DNA of 64,000 nucleotides from JANNYA01 sp043754435. Lineage in GTDB: Bacteria > Pseudomonadota > Gammaproteobacteria > Xanthomonadales > SZUA-5. Of this stretch, positions 6,377 through 15,739 are shown in pieces (position 1 is the stretch's first letter; each line of letters opens with the position of its first letter). The translations under genes and the position numbers were made by a program. The stretch lies in assembly GCA_043754435.1 (NCBI GenBank), contig JAYUUS010000146.1, positions 51,745-115,744 of the forward strand. The letters are read 5' to 3'. The notes below the pieces were generated by a model. The model saw only the letters and a program-made list of their open reading frames with translations. It searched no databases and had not been told where the DNA came from.

Positions 6377-8419
6377 ATGCGACTTCGACTCAAACTCCTC
6401 CTAATAGCGCTCGTCGCTGCGGTTTTCCCCATTGGCGGTTTGCGTTTTGTTTCGCAAATGGAAGATACGCTGCGGCAAGGCGAAGAAAGCGCACTGTTTG
6501 CGCAAGCGCAGGCTCTGGCACGCGCTTGCGCTGCCCTAGATAGCGAACTTTTAGCCAGCGCGGGTGCGCCGGGGCGTATCTATGCGCAAGCGATTGATTT
6601 TGAGCTGAGCATTGATGGCTATGTGGAAGACTGGGCGCGCCTAGTCGCGGAGCCGCAGCGTTTTGGCACGAAATCACGTCTGCCGGTGGATTTCTTAGCC
6701 GCACGCAGCAAAGGCGCGCTGTATTTATGGTTTTCTATTGGCGATTTGACACCGGTTTGGTTGGATGCGTTTACCGCTTACCCGGAACGTACGGATCATT
6801 TGATGATTGATTTGGATGGTGCCAGCTATCGCATCGCGTGCTCGGGCAGCGGCTTAACGCCGGTCTTGGCGCTCAAGTCATCCAGCCCGCCAATCCCTGC
6901 GGCGGCCTGTCAAAAACGTCAGCGGGGCTACAATATTGAGCTGCGCATTCCCACGCTCGCTAAACAAAATTCCTTGGGTTTTCGGGTGCTGGACTTTCCC
7001 GTGGCGGGCGCTGATTTACCGCAGGCAATGACCGGCACTTTGGACGCGGCGCAGGCGCTGGTGCGTTGGCCTATCGTTGCGGCAAGCTTAGATAGCGCCA
7101 CGCTCGCCGCACTGTTGCCGCCGGGTGTGCGCTTGCGCATAATTTCGCCAGACCGCATAGTGCTGCGAAAATCCGGCTCGCTAGACGCGCGTGACACGCT
7201 GACCGATTCCGAGCTGAGCTTCCGACGTTGGCTGCGCGCGTGGGTGTATCGCGCCTTGCTGGCACCTCCGCTGGCCGACCCCAATGAGTATCGCTTTGAT
7301 GCGCTCAAGCTGGAAACGGCGGCGACTGATGCGGCTTTGCAAGGCAATCTTAGCGCCGTATGGCGGCCTGCTGGCTCGCGCGCCTCGGTGGTGCTCGCCG
7401 CTGCCGTGCCGCTGCGTGCTGACGCGCCCGCGAACGGTGCACTGATGCTGGAAAAAACCTCCGATGCCCTGCTGATTTGGAGCAATCGCGCTTTGGGCGG
7501 CCTCATTTTTGGCGGCGTGCTCACCATGATTTTGGCGGCGGCGGTGCTATTTGGTTACGCTGGCTGGCTGAGTTTTCGCATCCGCAAGCTGAAAACTGCC
7601 ACCGAAAACGCGCTAACGCCGGAAGGCCTGCTGCGCGGCAATTTTCCCAAAAGCCGCACCGTAGACGAAGTCGGGGACTTATCCCGCAGCTTTGGCAAGC
7701 TTCTTGAACAGCTCGGTGAATACAACGACTACTTGCGCACCTTAGCCAGCAAGCTTAGCCATGAGCTGTCCACGCCGCTGGCGGTGGTGCGCTCAAGTTT
7801 GGAAAACCTGGAGCATGAAAATATTAGCGCGGGTGCCAGAACCTATGCCCAGCGCGCGCGCAGCGGGGCGGAACGGCTGGTGCAAATTTTGCGCGCGATG
7901 AGCGAAGCCACGCGGATGGAACGTGCGATTACCTCTGCCGAAGGCGAACGCTTCGATTTGCGCGCCGTCATCACCGGCGCTACTGCGGCCTATCGGGATA
8001 TCGCTGGCAGTCGACAGATTGTTTGCGAGGTGCCGAAAGAGCCAGTGCTACTGTTCGGCGCGCCTGAGTTGATCCATCAAGCCTTGGATAAGTTGGTCGA
8101 TAACGCCCTAAGCTTCACGGCTGAAGGTGGTCAAATTACTATTGTGCTGCGCCACCTTGAGGGCGCAATCAATCTGGACGTCATTAATCCCGGCCCGCGC
8201 CTGCCGGAAAAAATGCGCGGTCGATTGTTTGATTCGCTGGTGTCCATGCGCGATGGCAAAGCCGGTAGCCCGCATTTGGGCCTAGGCCTCTACATTGTGC
8301 GGCTGATCGCCGAACTGCACAGCGGTTACGCCAAAGCGCAGGATTTGCCAGATGACTCCGGCGTAGTGGTAACGCTGCATTTAGTGGGTATTCGGCAAGT
8401 GGGGGTAACGGCGCTTTGA
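6377..8419 (+). CDS. Membrane sensor histidine kinase (orphan)
   Basis: A 680-aa inner-membrane histidine kinase. It has an N-terminal membrane segment (LKLLLIALVAAVFPIGGL), a long periplasmic domain of about 340 residues, a second membrane segment at about 371-393, a HAMP linker, then HisKA with the phospho-accepting His at residue 462 (LSHELSTPLAVV). The ATPase follows, with N-box LDKLVDNALSF and a G-box around HLGLGLYIVRLI. The periplasmic part starts with an SIDGYVEDW block and is otherwise unfamiliar; the layout recalls kinases of the proteobacterial dedicated sortase system, but no sortase is nearby. No response regulator adjoins it, so its partner is encoded elsewhere. Confidence 0.88.
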   Translation: MRLRLKLLLIALVAAVFPIGGLRFVSQMEDTLRQGEESALFAQAQALARACAALDSELLASAGAPGRIYAQAIDFELSIDGYVEDWARLVAEPQRFGTKSRLPVDFLAARSKGALYLWFSIGDLTPVWLDAFTAYPERTDHLMIDLDGASYRIACSGSGLTPVLALKSSSPPIPAAACQKRQRGYNIELRIPTLAKQNSLGFRVLDFPVAGADLPQAMTGTLDAAQALVRWPIVAASLDSATLAALLPPGVRLRIISPDRIVLRKSGSLDARDTLTDSELSFRRWLRAWVYRALLAPPLADPNEYRFDALKLETAATDAALQGNLSAVWRPAGSRASVVLAAAVPLRADAPANGALMLEKTSDALLIWSNRALGGLIFGGVLTMILAAAVLFGYAGWLSFRIRKLKTATENALTPEGLLRGNFPKSRTVDEVGDLSRSFGKLLEQLGEYNDYLRTLASKLSHELSTPLAVVRSSLENLEHENISAGARTYAQRARSGAERLVQILRAMSEATRMERAITSAEGERFDLRAVITGATAAYRDIAGSRQIVCEVPKEPVLLFGAPELIHQALDKLVDNALSFTAEGGQITIVLRHLEGAINLDVINPGPRLPEKMRGRLFDSLVSMRDGKAGSPHLGLGLYIVRLIAELHSGYAKAQDLPDDSGVVVTLHLVGIRQVGVTAL

Positions 8420-8455
8420 GTGCGCCGTCAACGCAGCTGGGCAGGTTTGGGTAAA

Positions 8456-9850
8456 TTACCGGCCAAAACCGGACTCATTCCCCAGCATTTTCGTTGCATC
8501 CACCCACAAATCAAATTGCTCTCCACTCACTTCTGTCAATGCCAGCGCCGCCTCGCGCAAGCTGAGACCGTTTACGTGCGCGTGCTTGGCAATTTTGGCG
8601 GCGCGCGCATAGCCGATATGCGGCGCAAGTGCGGTTACCAACATCAACGAGCTTTGCACCAGCGCCGCGACGCGCTGTGCATTCACCGTGATTCCGGCTA
8701 GGCAATGCTGGCTAAAACTGCGCATCGCATCGCTCAATAAGCGGCTGCTATCCAGCACATTCATCACGATCAGCGGTTTATAGACGTTGAGCTCAAATTG
8801 CCCTTGGCTAGCGGCAAAGCTTATCGCCGCGTCGTGACCAAAAACTTGCGCGCACACCATCGTGAGCGCCTCAATTTGGGTAGGGTTGACCTTACCCGGC
8901 ATGATTGAGCTGCCCGGCTCGTTTTCCGGTAGCTGCAGCTCGCCTAAGCCTGCACGCGGGCCGCTGCCCATCAAACGGATATCGTTCGCCATTTTAGTCA
9001 ACGCAATCGCCAGCATTTTAAAGCCACTGTGCAGGCCCACAATCGCCTCATGCCCGGCCATTGCGGCGAAAAGATTGCCCGCTTGAGTCAGCGGTAAATC
9101 GAGTTTGTCGGCCAACAGTGCCGCAACACGTGCGCCGAATTTCGGATGCGTGTTTAAGCCGGTGCCGACCGCAGTGCCGCCAATTGCCAGGCTGTGCACC
9201 GCGCTCAGCGCATGCCGGATCGCGCTGTCGCACAGTTCTAATTGCGCCGTGTACCCGCCAAATTCTTGGCCCAAAGTAATCGGTGTGGCGTCTTGTAAAT
9301 GCGTGCGGCCGATTTTTATCACGGTTTCGAACTTTTGCGCTTTGGCCTGCAGCATCGCTCTCAAATCATTCAATGCGGGCAGCAAGGATTGTTTGACAGC
9401 AATTGCAATGGCGATGTGCATCGCAGTGGGAAACACATCATTTGAGGATTGGCCTAAATTGACCTCGTCATTCGGGTGAATTTTTAGCGGCGCGGCATTT
9501 GATGCCATCGCCAAATTGGCAATCACCTCATTCACATTCATATTGCTTTGCGTGCCCGAGCCGGTTTGAAAGACCGAAAGCGGAAATTCGGGATCAAAAG
9601 CCCCGGTCGCCACCTGCTGCGCCGCTTCAATAATGGCATGCGCTTTTGCCGCATCAAGCAATCCCAGATCGCGATTGACGTGCGCCGCCGCCCATTTAAT
9701 CCAGGCGAGTGCATGGATTACTGCCAGTGGCATACGCGCCTCGCCAATGGCAAAAAAATGCAGACTGCGCGCCGTTTGCGCACCCCACCGGGCGCTTATC
9801 GGCACTTCGATAGCGCCAAAACTGTCGGATTCGGTGCGGGTGGCTGCCAT
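8456..9850 (-). CDS. fumC: Fumarate hydratase, class II
   Basis: Class II (iron-independent) fumarase of the TCA cycle, interconverting fumarate and L-malate as a cytoplasmic homotetramer. It is 464 aa, the usual length. Conserved blocks are TGSGTQSNMNVNEVIAN, GRTHLQDATPITLGQEF and the superfamily signature GSSIMPGKVNPTQ containing the catalytic serine. This exact signature plus EALTMVCAQVFG separates FumC from aspartase and argininosuccinate lyase. It is convergent with the kinase gene to its left and appears monocistronic. Confidence 0.96.
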   Translation of the reverse strand: MAATRTESDSFGAIEVPISARWGAQTARSLHFFAIGEARMPLAVIHALAWIKWAAAHVNRDLGLLDAAKAHAIIEAAQQVATGAFDPEFPLSVFQTGSGTQSNMNVNEVIANLAMASNAAPLKIHPNDEVNLGQSSNDVFPTAMHIAIAIAVKQSLLPALNDLRAMLQAKAQKFETVIKIGRTHLQDATPITLGQEFGGYTAQLELCDSAIRHALSAVHSLAIGGTAVGTGLNTHPKFGARVAALLADKLDLPLTQAGNLFAAMAGHEAIVGLHSGFKMLAIALTKMANDIRLMGSGPRAGLGELQLPENEPGSSIMPGKVNPTQIEALTMVCAQVFGHDAAISFAASQGQFELNVYKPLIVMNVLDSSRLLSDAMRSFSQHCLAGITVNAQRVAALVQSSLMLVTALAPHIGYARAAKIAKHAHVNGLSLREAALALTEVSGEQFDLWVDATKMLGNESGFGR

Positions 9851-10014
9851 AGTGGATCCTTTTGTGAACTAGGTTTCTGTTTAGCAATGCGCCCCGCTGG
9901 CGGAGTGCTACGCTGCATTCATTAGCTTAGCTCAACCCCTTATTCGCTTAAGCCGGTTGCTTAAAGTTGCCTAAAGCCGGTAGGGACGATACAAAAGTTC
10001 GCCAACACACCGAA

Positions 10015-10032
10015 GTGCCTCAGAATAGGCAC
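10015..10032. promoter_or_regulatory. Short inverted repeat upstream of the CheB relic
   Basis: GTGCCT-CAGAAT-AGGCAC, 6-bp arms with a 6-base loop, 26 bases before the start codon at 10059. It could be a binding site or a hairpin in the 5' leader. No more can be said. Confidence 0.3.
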
Positions 10033-10058
10033 AATAATATAAGTTATAGGAAAACATA

Positions 10059-10496
10059 ATGCCTAACGACACCACCCGCAGTAGGGGAGTCCGCAAATCA
10101 AGTGACTCCAGCAAAGCACTACCGCCTGACACCGGCGTGGAAAAGCGCTTCGCTGTTGTGGGTATGGGTGCTTCAGCGGGTGGAGTTGCGGCATTTAGTG
10201 CATTTTTCGCCGGCATGCCCAGTGATAGAGAGCCAGGTATGGCTTTTGTATTGGTACAGCACTTAGCGCCCGATCATGAAAGCCTTTTAACCGAGCTGAT
10301 CCAGCGCAATACGCGGATGCAGGTGTTTGAGGTGGAGGACGGCATGACGGTGCAAGTGAATTGCATCTACATTATTCCGCCGAATCGCGACATGGCTTTT
10401 CTAAATGGCACCTTGCAGCTATTTGAACCTAGCGCCGCGCGTGGCTTTAATGCCATTGCCACCACCGAACGCGTATATAGAACGCCCATGCCATGA
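10059..10496 (+). pseudogene. Truncated CheB methylesterase domain (relic of a CheB/CheR-PAS protein)
   Basis: The 145-aa frame begins like the large CheB-CheR-PAS signalling proteins: VVGMGASAGGVAAFSAFFAG, with the CheB active-site Ser region, LVQHLAPDHESLLTEL, with the catalytic His, and YIIPPNRDMAFLNGTLQL. A full CheB domain is about 190 residues and needs a third catalytic residue, an Asp near its end; here homology stops after about 130 residues and the frame ends in unrelated sequence. The CheR, PAS and kinase parts that should follow are missing. The next gene encodes a receiver protein of the type usually encoded beside these proteins, so an internal deletion removed most of the original gene. 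Unlikely to be an active esterase. Confidence 0.8.
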
Positions 10497-10577
10497 AAGA
10501 AACTGTCCTTGATCTTTATCAGCAAGACCCGCCTAGACTCCATTGGCGTTCACCAAGCAAAGACAGATCCGCACCCC

Positions 10578-10982
10578 ATGAATAGCACGACTGAAATTTT
10601 AGCTGCGCGTATTTTGATCGTTGACGATCAGGAATCAAATATTTTATTGCTTGAAACCCTGCTGAGCAACTTTGGCTATACGCATGTACACAGCACAATG
10701 AACCCCGTCGAGGTGTCTAGCCTGCACCGCGATCATCCTTTCGATTTAATTTTGCTAGATTTGCAGATGCCGCTAATGGACGGTTTTCAAGTGCTAGCGG
10801 AACTAAAAGCTAACGTGAAAGTACCGCAGGTTCCGGTCATGGTGCTGACTGCCCAACCTGCGCATAAACTCCAAGCATTCCTCTCTGGCGCGCAAGACTT
10901 CATTAGCAAACCCTTTGATTTAATGGATCTTAAAAACCGCATCCGCACGGTGTTAGAAATGTCGAAAGCACGATTTCTCTGA
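10578..10982 (+). CDS. Response-regulator receiver domain protein
   Basis: A 134-aa single receiver domain. RILIVDDQESNILLLETLL carries the acidic pocket, LILLDLQMPLMDGF the phospho-accepting Asp, MVLTAQP the conserved Thr and FISKPFDLMDL the conserved Lys. I start it at ATG 10578, since the frame upstream is open but unlike a receiver. In relatives this receiver continues into an output domain (often HD-GYP or a long helix after MLEVRLL); here it stops shortly after VLEM, so it may itself be the stub of a longer protein. It follows the CheB relic and was probably its partner. It is convergent with anmK, with one base between the stop codons. Confidence 0.82.
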   Translation: MNSTTEILAARILIVDDQESNILLLETLLSNFGYTHVHSTMNPVEVSSLHRDHPFDLILLDLQMPLMDGFQVLAELKANVKVPQVPVMVLTAQPAHKLQAFLSGAQDFISKPFDLMDLKNRIRTVLEMSKARFL

Positions 10983-10983
10983 G

Positions 10984-12093
10984 TTAGCGCGAAATGACAC
11001 AACCCAGCACCCGCAAGCCGCGCGCACCCGTCACTTCTGGGCGGTTTCCCGCTCGGTTTTCCAACGTTTCACGGGCCAGCCAAGCAAATGCAGCGGCTTC
11101 AACAAAGTCCGGATCAATGCCGTAAGCCGCAGTCGAGCGCACTGGCACGCCGCAGTGATGCGCCAAACGTGCCAGTAACGGCCGGCAATGCACGCCGCCA
11201 CCGCAGACCAGTATTTCGCGCGCGGCAAACGGCTTTAGAGCGTTGCGGACTGTGATAGCGGTTAATTCCATCAGCGTTGCTTGCAAATCTGCCGGGCTAA
11301 TATCGCTATAGCTGTTGCCTGCTCGGGCGCGCACCCAGGCTAGATTAAAATATTCGCGCCCAGTACTTTTCGGGGGTGGTGCGGCAAAATAAGGATCTGT
11401 AAGCAAACATTCCAGCAAAGCGGAATTCATGCAGCCGCGTGCAGCGATTTGACCGCCCGCATCGTGCGTCAAACCAAAAGCGGCCAGCGCCTGCGCATCC
11501 ATCAAACAATTCGCCGGCCCGGTGTCAAAACCCAGCACTTTCTCCGCTAAAACATCTGCAAGAATCGTCACGTTGGCGATCCCGCCTAGGTTCAAAACCA
11601 CGCTGCCCTTAGGAAATAACGCCGCGTGAAACGCAGGAACTAACGGCGCACCTTGCCCACCGGCGGCGATATCTCGACGGCGAAAATCTGCCACCACTTT
11701 GATACCCGTGCGCTCGGCGATAACGTGTGGGCAGCCCAGTTGCAGCGTGAATGGGTTCGCTAAATGCGGTCGGTGTCGTACCGTCTGACCGTGGCTGCCG
11801 ATCGCGCTGACTTGGCGGGCATCAACACCCGCTTCCTCTAACAAACGTAACGCCGCGTCGCTAAAAGCCACTCCTAGCGCCACGTCAAGCTGACCGAGTT
11901 CGTCAAGATTGACGAATTCTTGACCCTGCCCGAGCGCCAACGCCAAATCACGCCATTGCGCTGGAAAAGGAAATGTTTTTGCTTGATGGACGCGCAGCGG
12001 CGCAAAGCTCATCAGCGCTGCATCAATGCCGTCGCAGCTGGTGCCAGAAATCAGGCCTAGATAAAGTTCATTGACCTGATTGAGCAGAGCCAT
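10984..12093 (-). CDS. anmK: Anhydro-N-acetylmuramic acid kinase
   Basis: Cytoplasmic enzyme of cell-wall recycling that hydrolyses and phosphorylates 1,6-anhydroMurNAc to MurNAc-6-phosphate. It is 369 aa, the normal length. Family features are the N-terminal GLISGTSCDGIDAAL phosphate-binding segment, GSHGQTVRHRP, GGIANVT and the FDTGPANCLMDA block. It follows an M23 peptidase gene with a nine-base gap, so the two are likely one transcription unit devoted to peptidoglycan turnover, an arrangement common in gammaproteobacteria. Confidence 0.95.
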   Translation of the reverse strand: MALLNQVNELYLGLISGTSCDGIDAALMSFAPLRVHQAKTFPFPAQWRDLALALGQGQEFVNLDELGQLDVALGVAFSDAALRLLEEAGVDARQVSAIGSHGQTVRHRPHLANPFTLQLGCPHVIAERTGIKVVADFRRRDIAAGGQGAPLVPAFHAALFPKGSVVLNLGGIANVTILADVLAEKVLGFDTGPANCLMDAQALAAFGLTHDAGGQIAARGCMNSALLECLLTDPYFAAPPPKSTGREYFNLAWVRARAGNSYSDISPADLQATLMELTAITVRNALKPFAAREILVCGGGVHCRPLLARLAHHCGVPVRSTAAYGIDPDFVEAAAFAWLARETLENRAGNRPEVTGARGLRVLGCVISR

Positions 12094-12102
12094 CGGCTTA
12101 GG

Positions 12103-13629
12103 CTAGCGCCCGACCGAAACACCCCGATTCAAGGCCAGCGCCTGCTGCATTTGACTCAATTGCGCCAAAAGCGGTGCGGTGCTTGCCTTAAATCGCGCCA
12201 TTTCCGCGCCGCTTAACGGGTCAGCGACGGGCAAATCCACGCTGAGCGGATCTTTGTGTACACCGCCAATCCGAAATTCATAGTGTAAATGCGGGCCCGT
12301 GGCCATGCCGGTCATCCCAACATAGCCAATGACTTCGTTTTGCGCAACCCGATCACCTTGATGCAAGCCCTTGGCGAAGCGGGATTGATGCCCGTACACC
12401 GTTTCGATACCGCCTGGATGCTTTAGATAGATCACATTACCGTAACCGTTTTGTACGCCAATAAACTCAACCACCGCGTTGCCCGTGGCCAAAATCGGCG
12501 TGCCCGTGGGGGCGGCGTAGTCCACGCCCATGTGGCGCATCATGCGTCCCATAATCGGGTGTAGCCGATTCGGCGAAAACTTAGAGGTAATGCGCGTGAA
12601 CTCAACCGGAGTTCGGATAAAGGCTTTTTTACGGCTGCGGCCATCGGCGCTTAAATAGTCCGGGCGACCTGCATCACCAACAAAACGATAGACCTCATAG
12701 CGCTTGCCCTGCGTCATGAAGGTCGCCGCGATAATTTCGCCATCGCGCAACTTTTCACCATCCCGATAAATTTGCTCATAGACCAGGGCAAAGCTATCGC
12801 CCGGCTGTAAATCTTGTGCAAAATCAATGTCGTAATTGAAAATACCCGCTAAACGCACGATCAGGGCGTCACTCATATCAGCATTCATAGCCGCACCAAA
12901 CAATGAAGTTTTGATACTGGCACTGGCATAACTGACATGCGTTTCCATTTTACGTTCGATCAAACGCTGAGAAACCTTATCCCCGTCGACGGTCAACAAG
13001 ACGCGATGCGCCTCATCCCCATCAAATTGCAGGCCGGTGAGCTTGCCAGATTCCATCCGAAACGCGATTTGCTCGCCTGGGAATACGCGCGCTAATTCTT
13101 GTGTTTGTGCGCTGAAATTAACGATCCGGTATACATCGCCCTGACCTAAATTTAAGCGGCCAAACATATCGCCGACAGTTTCATTGCGGCGCACGGTTTC
13201 AACCCGCCACTGGTCGTCATTGACGCCAGCGACGTATAAATCTGAGGCTAAATTGGGTACTGAAGTGGCGGCCTCGCGTGAGAGCGTTTCCGAAATGGGC
13301 GGTAAGGCCAAGGTAAGGCGAAGGGTGCGCACCGAAGAATTCGGCAAAATATTGGCAGACAGCGGCAAAACCACCGCCGCTGCGGCAATGGCAACGCTGG
13401 CAAGCACGGCTGAGTGCGGAATTTTCGCCGCCTGCAAGGCGAACGCTTTTACTCCCGCTGCGGTGCGCGCCACGCCGTGGCTAATTGCACGGGTCAAGCG
13501 CTTAAGCAGTGGCGTGTGGGTTGGACGCTCCTGCCAGTGGCGTTCTTGGTTAAAATCTGTGTGCGCCCGGCGCACGGCTTGGCGCCGGTTTGACTTTGAA
13601 TGTTGCTCTGAATTAGATTGATAAATCAT
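12103..13629 (-). CDS. M23-family murein DD-endopeptidase (MepM/YebA-like)
   Basis: A 508-aa protein with a cytoplasmic basic N-terminus, one membrane anchor (about residues 70-95, SAVLASVAIAAAAVVLPL), an OapA/LysM-like middle (RNETVGDMFGRLNLG) and a C-terminal M23 zinc peptidase. Zinc ligands are seen in HMGVDYAAPTGTPI (His and Asp) and GPHLHYEFR (HxH). It cuts peptide crosslinks in periplasmic peptidoglycan, making room for new strands. It is upstream of anmK in the same operon and preceded by a strong sigma-70-like promoter. It resembles E. coli MepM in domain order. Confidence 0.92.
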   Translation of the reverse strand: MIYQSNSEQHSKSNRRQAVRRAHTDFNQERHWQERPTHTPLLKRLTRAISHGVARTAAGVKAFALQAAKIPHSAVLASVAIAAAAVVLPLSANILPNSSVRTLRLTLALPPISETLSREAATSVPNLASDLYVAGVNDDQWRVETVRRNETVGDMFGRLNLGQGDVYRIVNFSAQTQELARVFPGEQIAFRMESGKLTGLQFDGDEAHRVLLTVDGDKVSQRLIERKMETHVSYASASIKTSLFGAAMNADMSDALIVRLAGIFNYDIDFAQDLQPGDSFALVYEQIYRDGEKLRDGEIIAATFMTQGKRYEVYRFVGDAGRPDYLSADGRSRKKAFIRTPVEFTRITSKFSPNRLHPIMGRMMRHMGVDYAAPTGTPILATGNAVVEFIGVQNGYGNVIYLKHPGGIETVYGHQSRFAKGLHQGDRVAQNEVIGYVGMTGMATGPHLHYEFRIGGVHKDPLSVDLPVADPLSGAEMARFKASTAPLLAQLSQMQQALALNRGVSVGR

Positions 13630-13665
13630 GCGGAAACCTCAGGCATCAAAGCGAAAACGTGGGCT

Positions 13666-13694
13666 AAGATAGCTGTATGTGTACGATTCGTCAA
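13666..13694 (-). promoter_or_regulatory. Sigma-70-type promoter of the M23 peptidase-anmK operon
   Basis: On the minus strand TTGACG (-35) and TATCTT (-10) are separated by 17 bases, 37 bases upstream of the peptidase start. Spacing is ideal and both boxes match the consensus at four or more positions. Confidence 0.6.
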
Positions 13695-13753
13695 AAATTA
13701 AGAAAAAGTTAAGGCAAAACGCGGGCGACGTTGTGCTCGCACACTGACAATAT

Positions 13754-15055
13754 CTATTGAACCAGTCGCAACACCGCTTTAATTCCATGCGGCACGCGCG
13801 GCTCCAGCTCCACACTCCAGCCATACAGCGTACACAGCCTGCGCACAATAGACAGCCCAAGCCCGGCACCACTGCCGCCGCCGGTACTGCCGCGAAAATG
13901 CCGGTCAAACACTTGCTCGCGCTCGGATTCCGGGATGCCGGGCCCGGTATCTTCAACCGTTACCCGATCGGCATGCACGATAATGCGCACCGAGCCTTCG
14001 CGCGTATATTTAAAAGCATTGCCGACTAAATTTCCAAGCACCACCGAAAGCACCGATTCGGGTGCTGCAACATCTAGCTTGTGTGAGGCATCTAGCTCCA
14101 CTTGTACGGGCCTGCCAATCAAGTGATAGCGGTTGTTATCAACGACTGCGCCAATCATGGCGCTCAACTCGGTATATTCGCCATCATTGGGCGCTTGCTT
14201 TTCACCGCGTGAAAGATGCAGCAAGGCGGTAATCAATTCTGTTGATTGCTTCGCAGCGCGGTCGATTCGGGCCAATCGCTCGCGTATTTTGTCAGCCAAA
14301 TTTGGCATGCTCAGCATCAGCTCGGTCGTGCTTTGGATCACCGCCAGCGGCGTACGTAGCTCGTGGCTGACGTCGGAATTGAATTCGCGATCACGCTCAA
14401 CCAGTTCGGTCAGCTTTTGCGCATAATCATCCAGCGCTTGTGCCAGTTGCCCGACTTCATCATTGGCAAAATGCGGTGCCAGTGCTTCAACTTTGCCTTT
14501 GCGACTCAGGCGGGTCAGGCGGCGCAGCAAATCAGCGACGGGCGACATAACTCGGCTTGAGGCATAAAACCCAAGCAATAGCGCCAAGCCGGAAAAAGCG
14601 ATCACAGCAAACACGATTGCATAGGTCACTACGCGCCGCGTGCGCTCCTCGGCCGTGATGTCATAGCGAACAAAAAACCACAGCGGTTTGCGATACAAGA
14701 TTGCTAATTTATAGGCAATGCGAGTGCCGCCGGTTTCTTCAATCACCCGATGCACGCCCGGCTTTAAGCCTTTCCAGGCTTTTGGCAAAATGTGGTATTT
14801 ATTATCGCTCACCACCCGCGCACGAATCACCGAGTATTCAAAGCCCGTGCTTGGATCCAATTTATATTGATCGGCAAAGCTGACGACTTCGGTTTCGATG
14901 CGCCGATCAATCATGCGGTCTTCAAGATTTTCCCGCAAAAATAGCGCAAACACCGCGAACAGCACACTCAGCAGTGTGCCAATCGCTAAGACTGACCAAA
15001 TGATGCGGGTGCGTAAACGCTTTCGATGCCGCTTAGACGGAAGCGGTGGGATCAA
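13754..15055 (-). CDS. Sensor histidine kinase of an OmpR-type two-component system
   Basis: About 433 aa. The order is a short basic start, membrane segment IIWSVLAIGTLLSVLFAVFALF, a periplasmic domain of about 120 residues, a second membrane segment (VVTYAIVFAVIAFSGLALLL), HAMP, HisKA with DVSHELRTPLAVI, N-box LGNLVGNAFKY and ATPase boxes VEDTGPGIPE and GAGLGLSIVRRL. The frame is open to 15193, but that part lies over the regulator gene. TTG 15055, which overlaps the regulator's end by 23 bases, leaves a normal leader. Transcribed after and coupled to the response regulator. The signal is unknown. Confidence 0.9.
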   Translation of the reverse strand: MIPPLPSKRHRKRLRTRIIWSVLAIGTLLSVLFAVFALFLRENLEDRMIDRRIETEVVSFADQYKLDPSTGFEYSVIRARVVSDNKYHILPKAWKGLKPGVHRVIEETGGTRIAYKLAILYRKPLWFFVRYDITAEERTRRVVTYAIVFAVIAFSGLALLLGFYASSRVMSPVADLLRRLTRLSRKGKVEALAPHFANDEVGQLAQALDDYAQKLTELVERDREFNSDVSHELRTPLAVIQSTTELMLSMPNLADKIRERLARIDRAAKQSTELITALLHLSRGEKQAPNDGEYTELSAMIGAVVDNNRYHLIGRPVQVELDASHKLDVAAPESVLSVVLGNLVGNAFKYTREGSVRIIVHADRVTVEDTGPGIPESEREQVFDRHFRGSTGGGSGAGLGLSIVRRLCTLYGWSVELEPRVPHGIKAVLRLVQ

Positions 15056-15722
15056 CGAGTCGGTAGCCAATGCCGTGCCGTGTTTGTAAATATTGACTAT
15101 TAAACGGCTTGTCAATTGCTGCGCGCAAGCTGTGAATATGAACACGCAAACTGTCGCTATCGGGCAATTCTTCACCCCAAACGCGGCGCTCAAGCTCTTG
15201 GCGCGTAACGACCGAGGGTGATGCCTCCATCAAACACTGCAGTAATTTCAGCGCGATCGGGTTCAGCGTAATTTGCTGCTCCTGACGGGTTACCACGAGC
15301 GTGTCTAAATTGAAACTCAGCTCCGACACATCCAGGATTCGGGCCACCGGCGGCTTAGAGCGACGCACCAGCACCAAAAGCCGCGCCTCAAGCTCTTGCA
15401 GCGCAAAGGGCTTGACCATGTAGTCATCCGTGCCGGTGGCAAAACCTGCCAGCTTTTGCTGCAAGGAATCGCGCGCGGTCAACATCAACACCGGCGTCGG
15501 TTTACGCGCTTCGGTGCGCAACTTCTTGCACACATCCAGCCCGTCCATAACCGGCAGCATTAAGTCCAGCACGATCACATCGAACTCATTGGCCGCAGCC
15601 ATCGTATAACCGCTGCCGCCGTCACGGGCAAAATCGACCACATGGCCGCGATCTTCTAAATAATCGCCAATGTTGGCGGCGATATCGGGGTTGTCTTCAA
15701 TCACGAGGACGCGCATAGACAT
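15033..15722 (-). CDS. OmpR/PhoB-family response regulator
   Basis: A 229-aa DNA-binding regulator: receiver domain (residues 1-120) with VLVIEDN, the phospho-acceptor in IVLDLMLPVMDGL, LTARD and the MVKPFAL lysine, then a winged-helix domain (about 130-225) with SVVTRQELERRVWGEE and the recognition-helix region SLRVHIHSLRAAIDKPF. Start ATG 15722 follows a near-perfect AAAGGAG seven bases away. It is the first gene of the pair with the kinase. Four tandem 9-bp TTAA-containing repeats just upstream look like its own binding site. Confidence 0.93.
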   Translation of the reverse strand: MSMRVLVIEDNPDIAANIGDYLEDRGHVVDFARDGGSGYTMAAANEFDVIVLDLMLPVMDGLDVCKKLRTEARKPTPVLMLTARDSLQQKLAGFATGTDDYMVKPFALQELEARLLVLVRRSKPPVARILDVSELSFNLDTLVVTRQEQQITLNPIALKLLQCLMEASPSVVTRQELERRVWGEELPDSDSLRVHIHSLRAAIDKPFNSQYLQTRHGIGYRLVDPTASV

Positions 15723-15739
15723 TTGATGTCTCCTTTGCC

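Noticed and set aside
10497..10577. Single-base frameshift joining the CheB relic to the receiver gene
   Set aside because: The intervening 80 bases encode nothing like CheB or CheR in any frame; the missing domains would need well over a kilobase, so deletion and not frameshift explains it.
13639..13956. Cysteine-rich reading frame on the minus strand
   Set aside because: It overlaps the histidine kinase gene in another frame and has no independent support.
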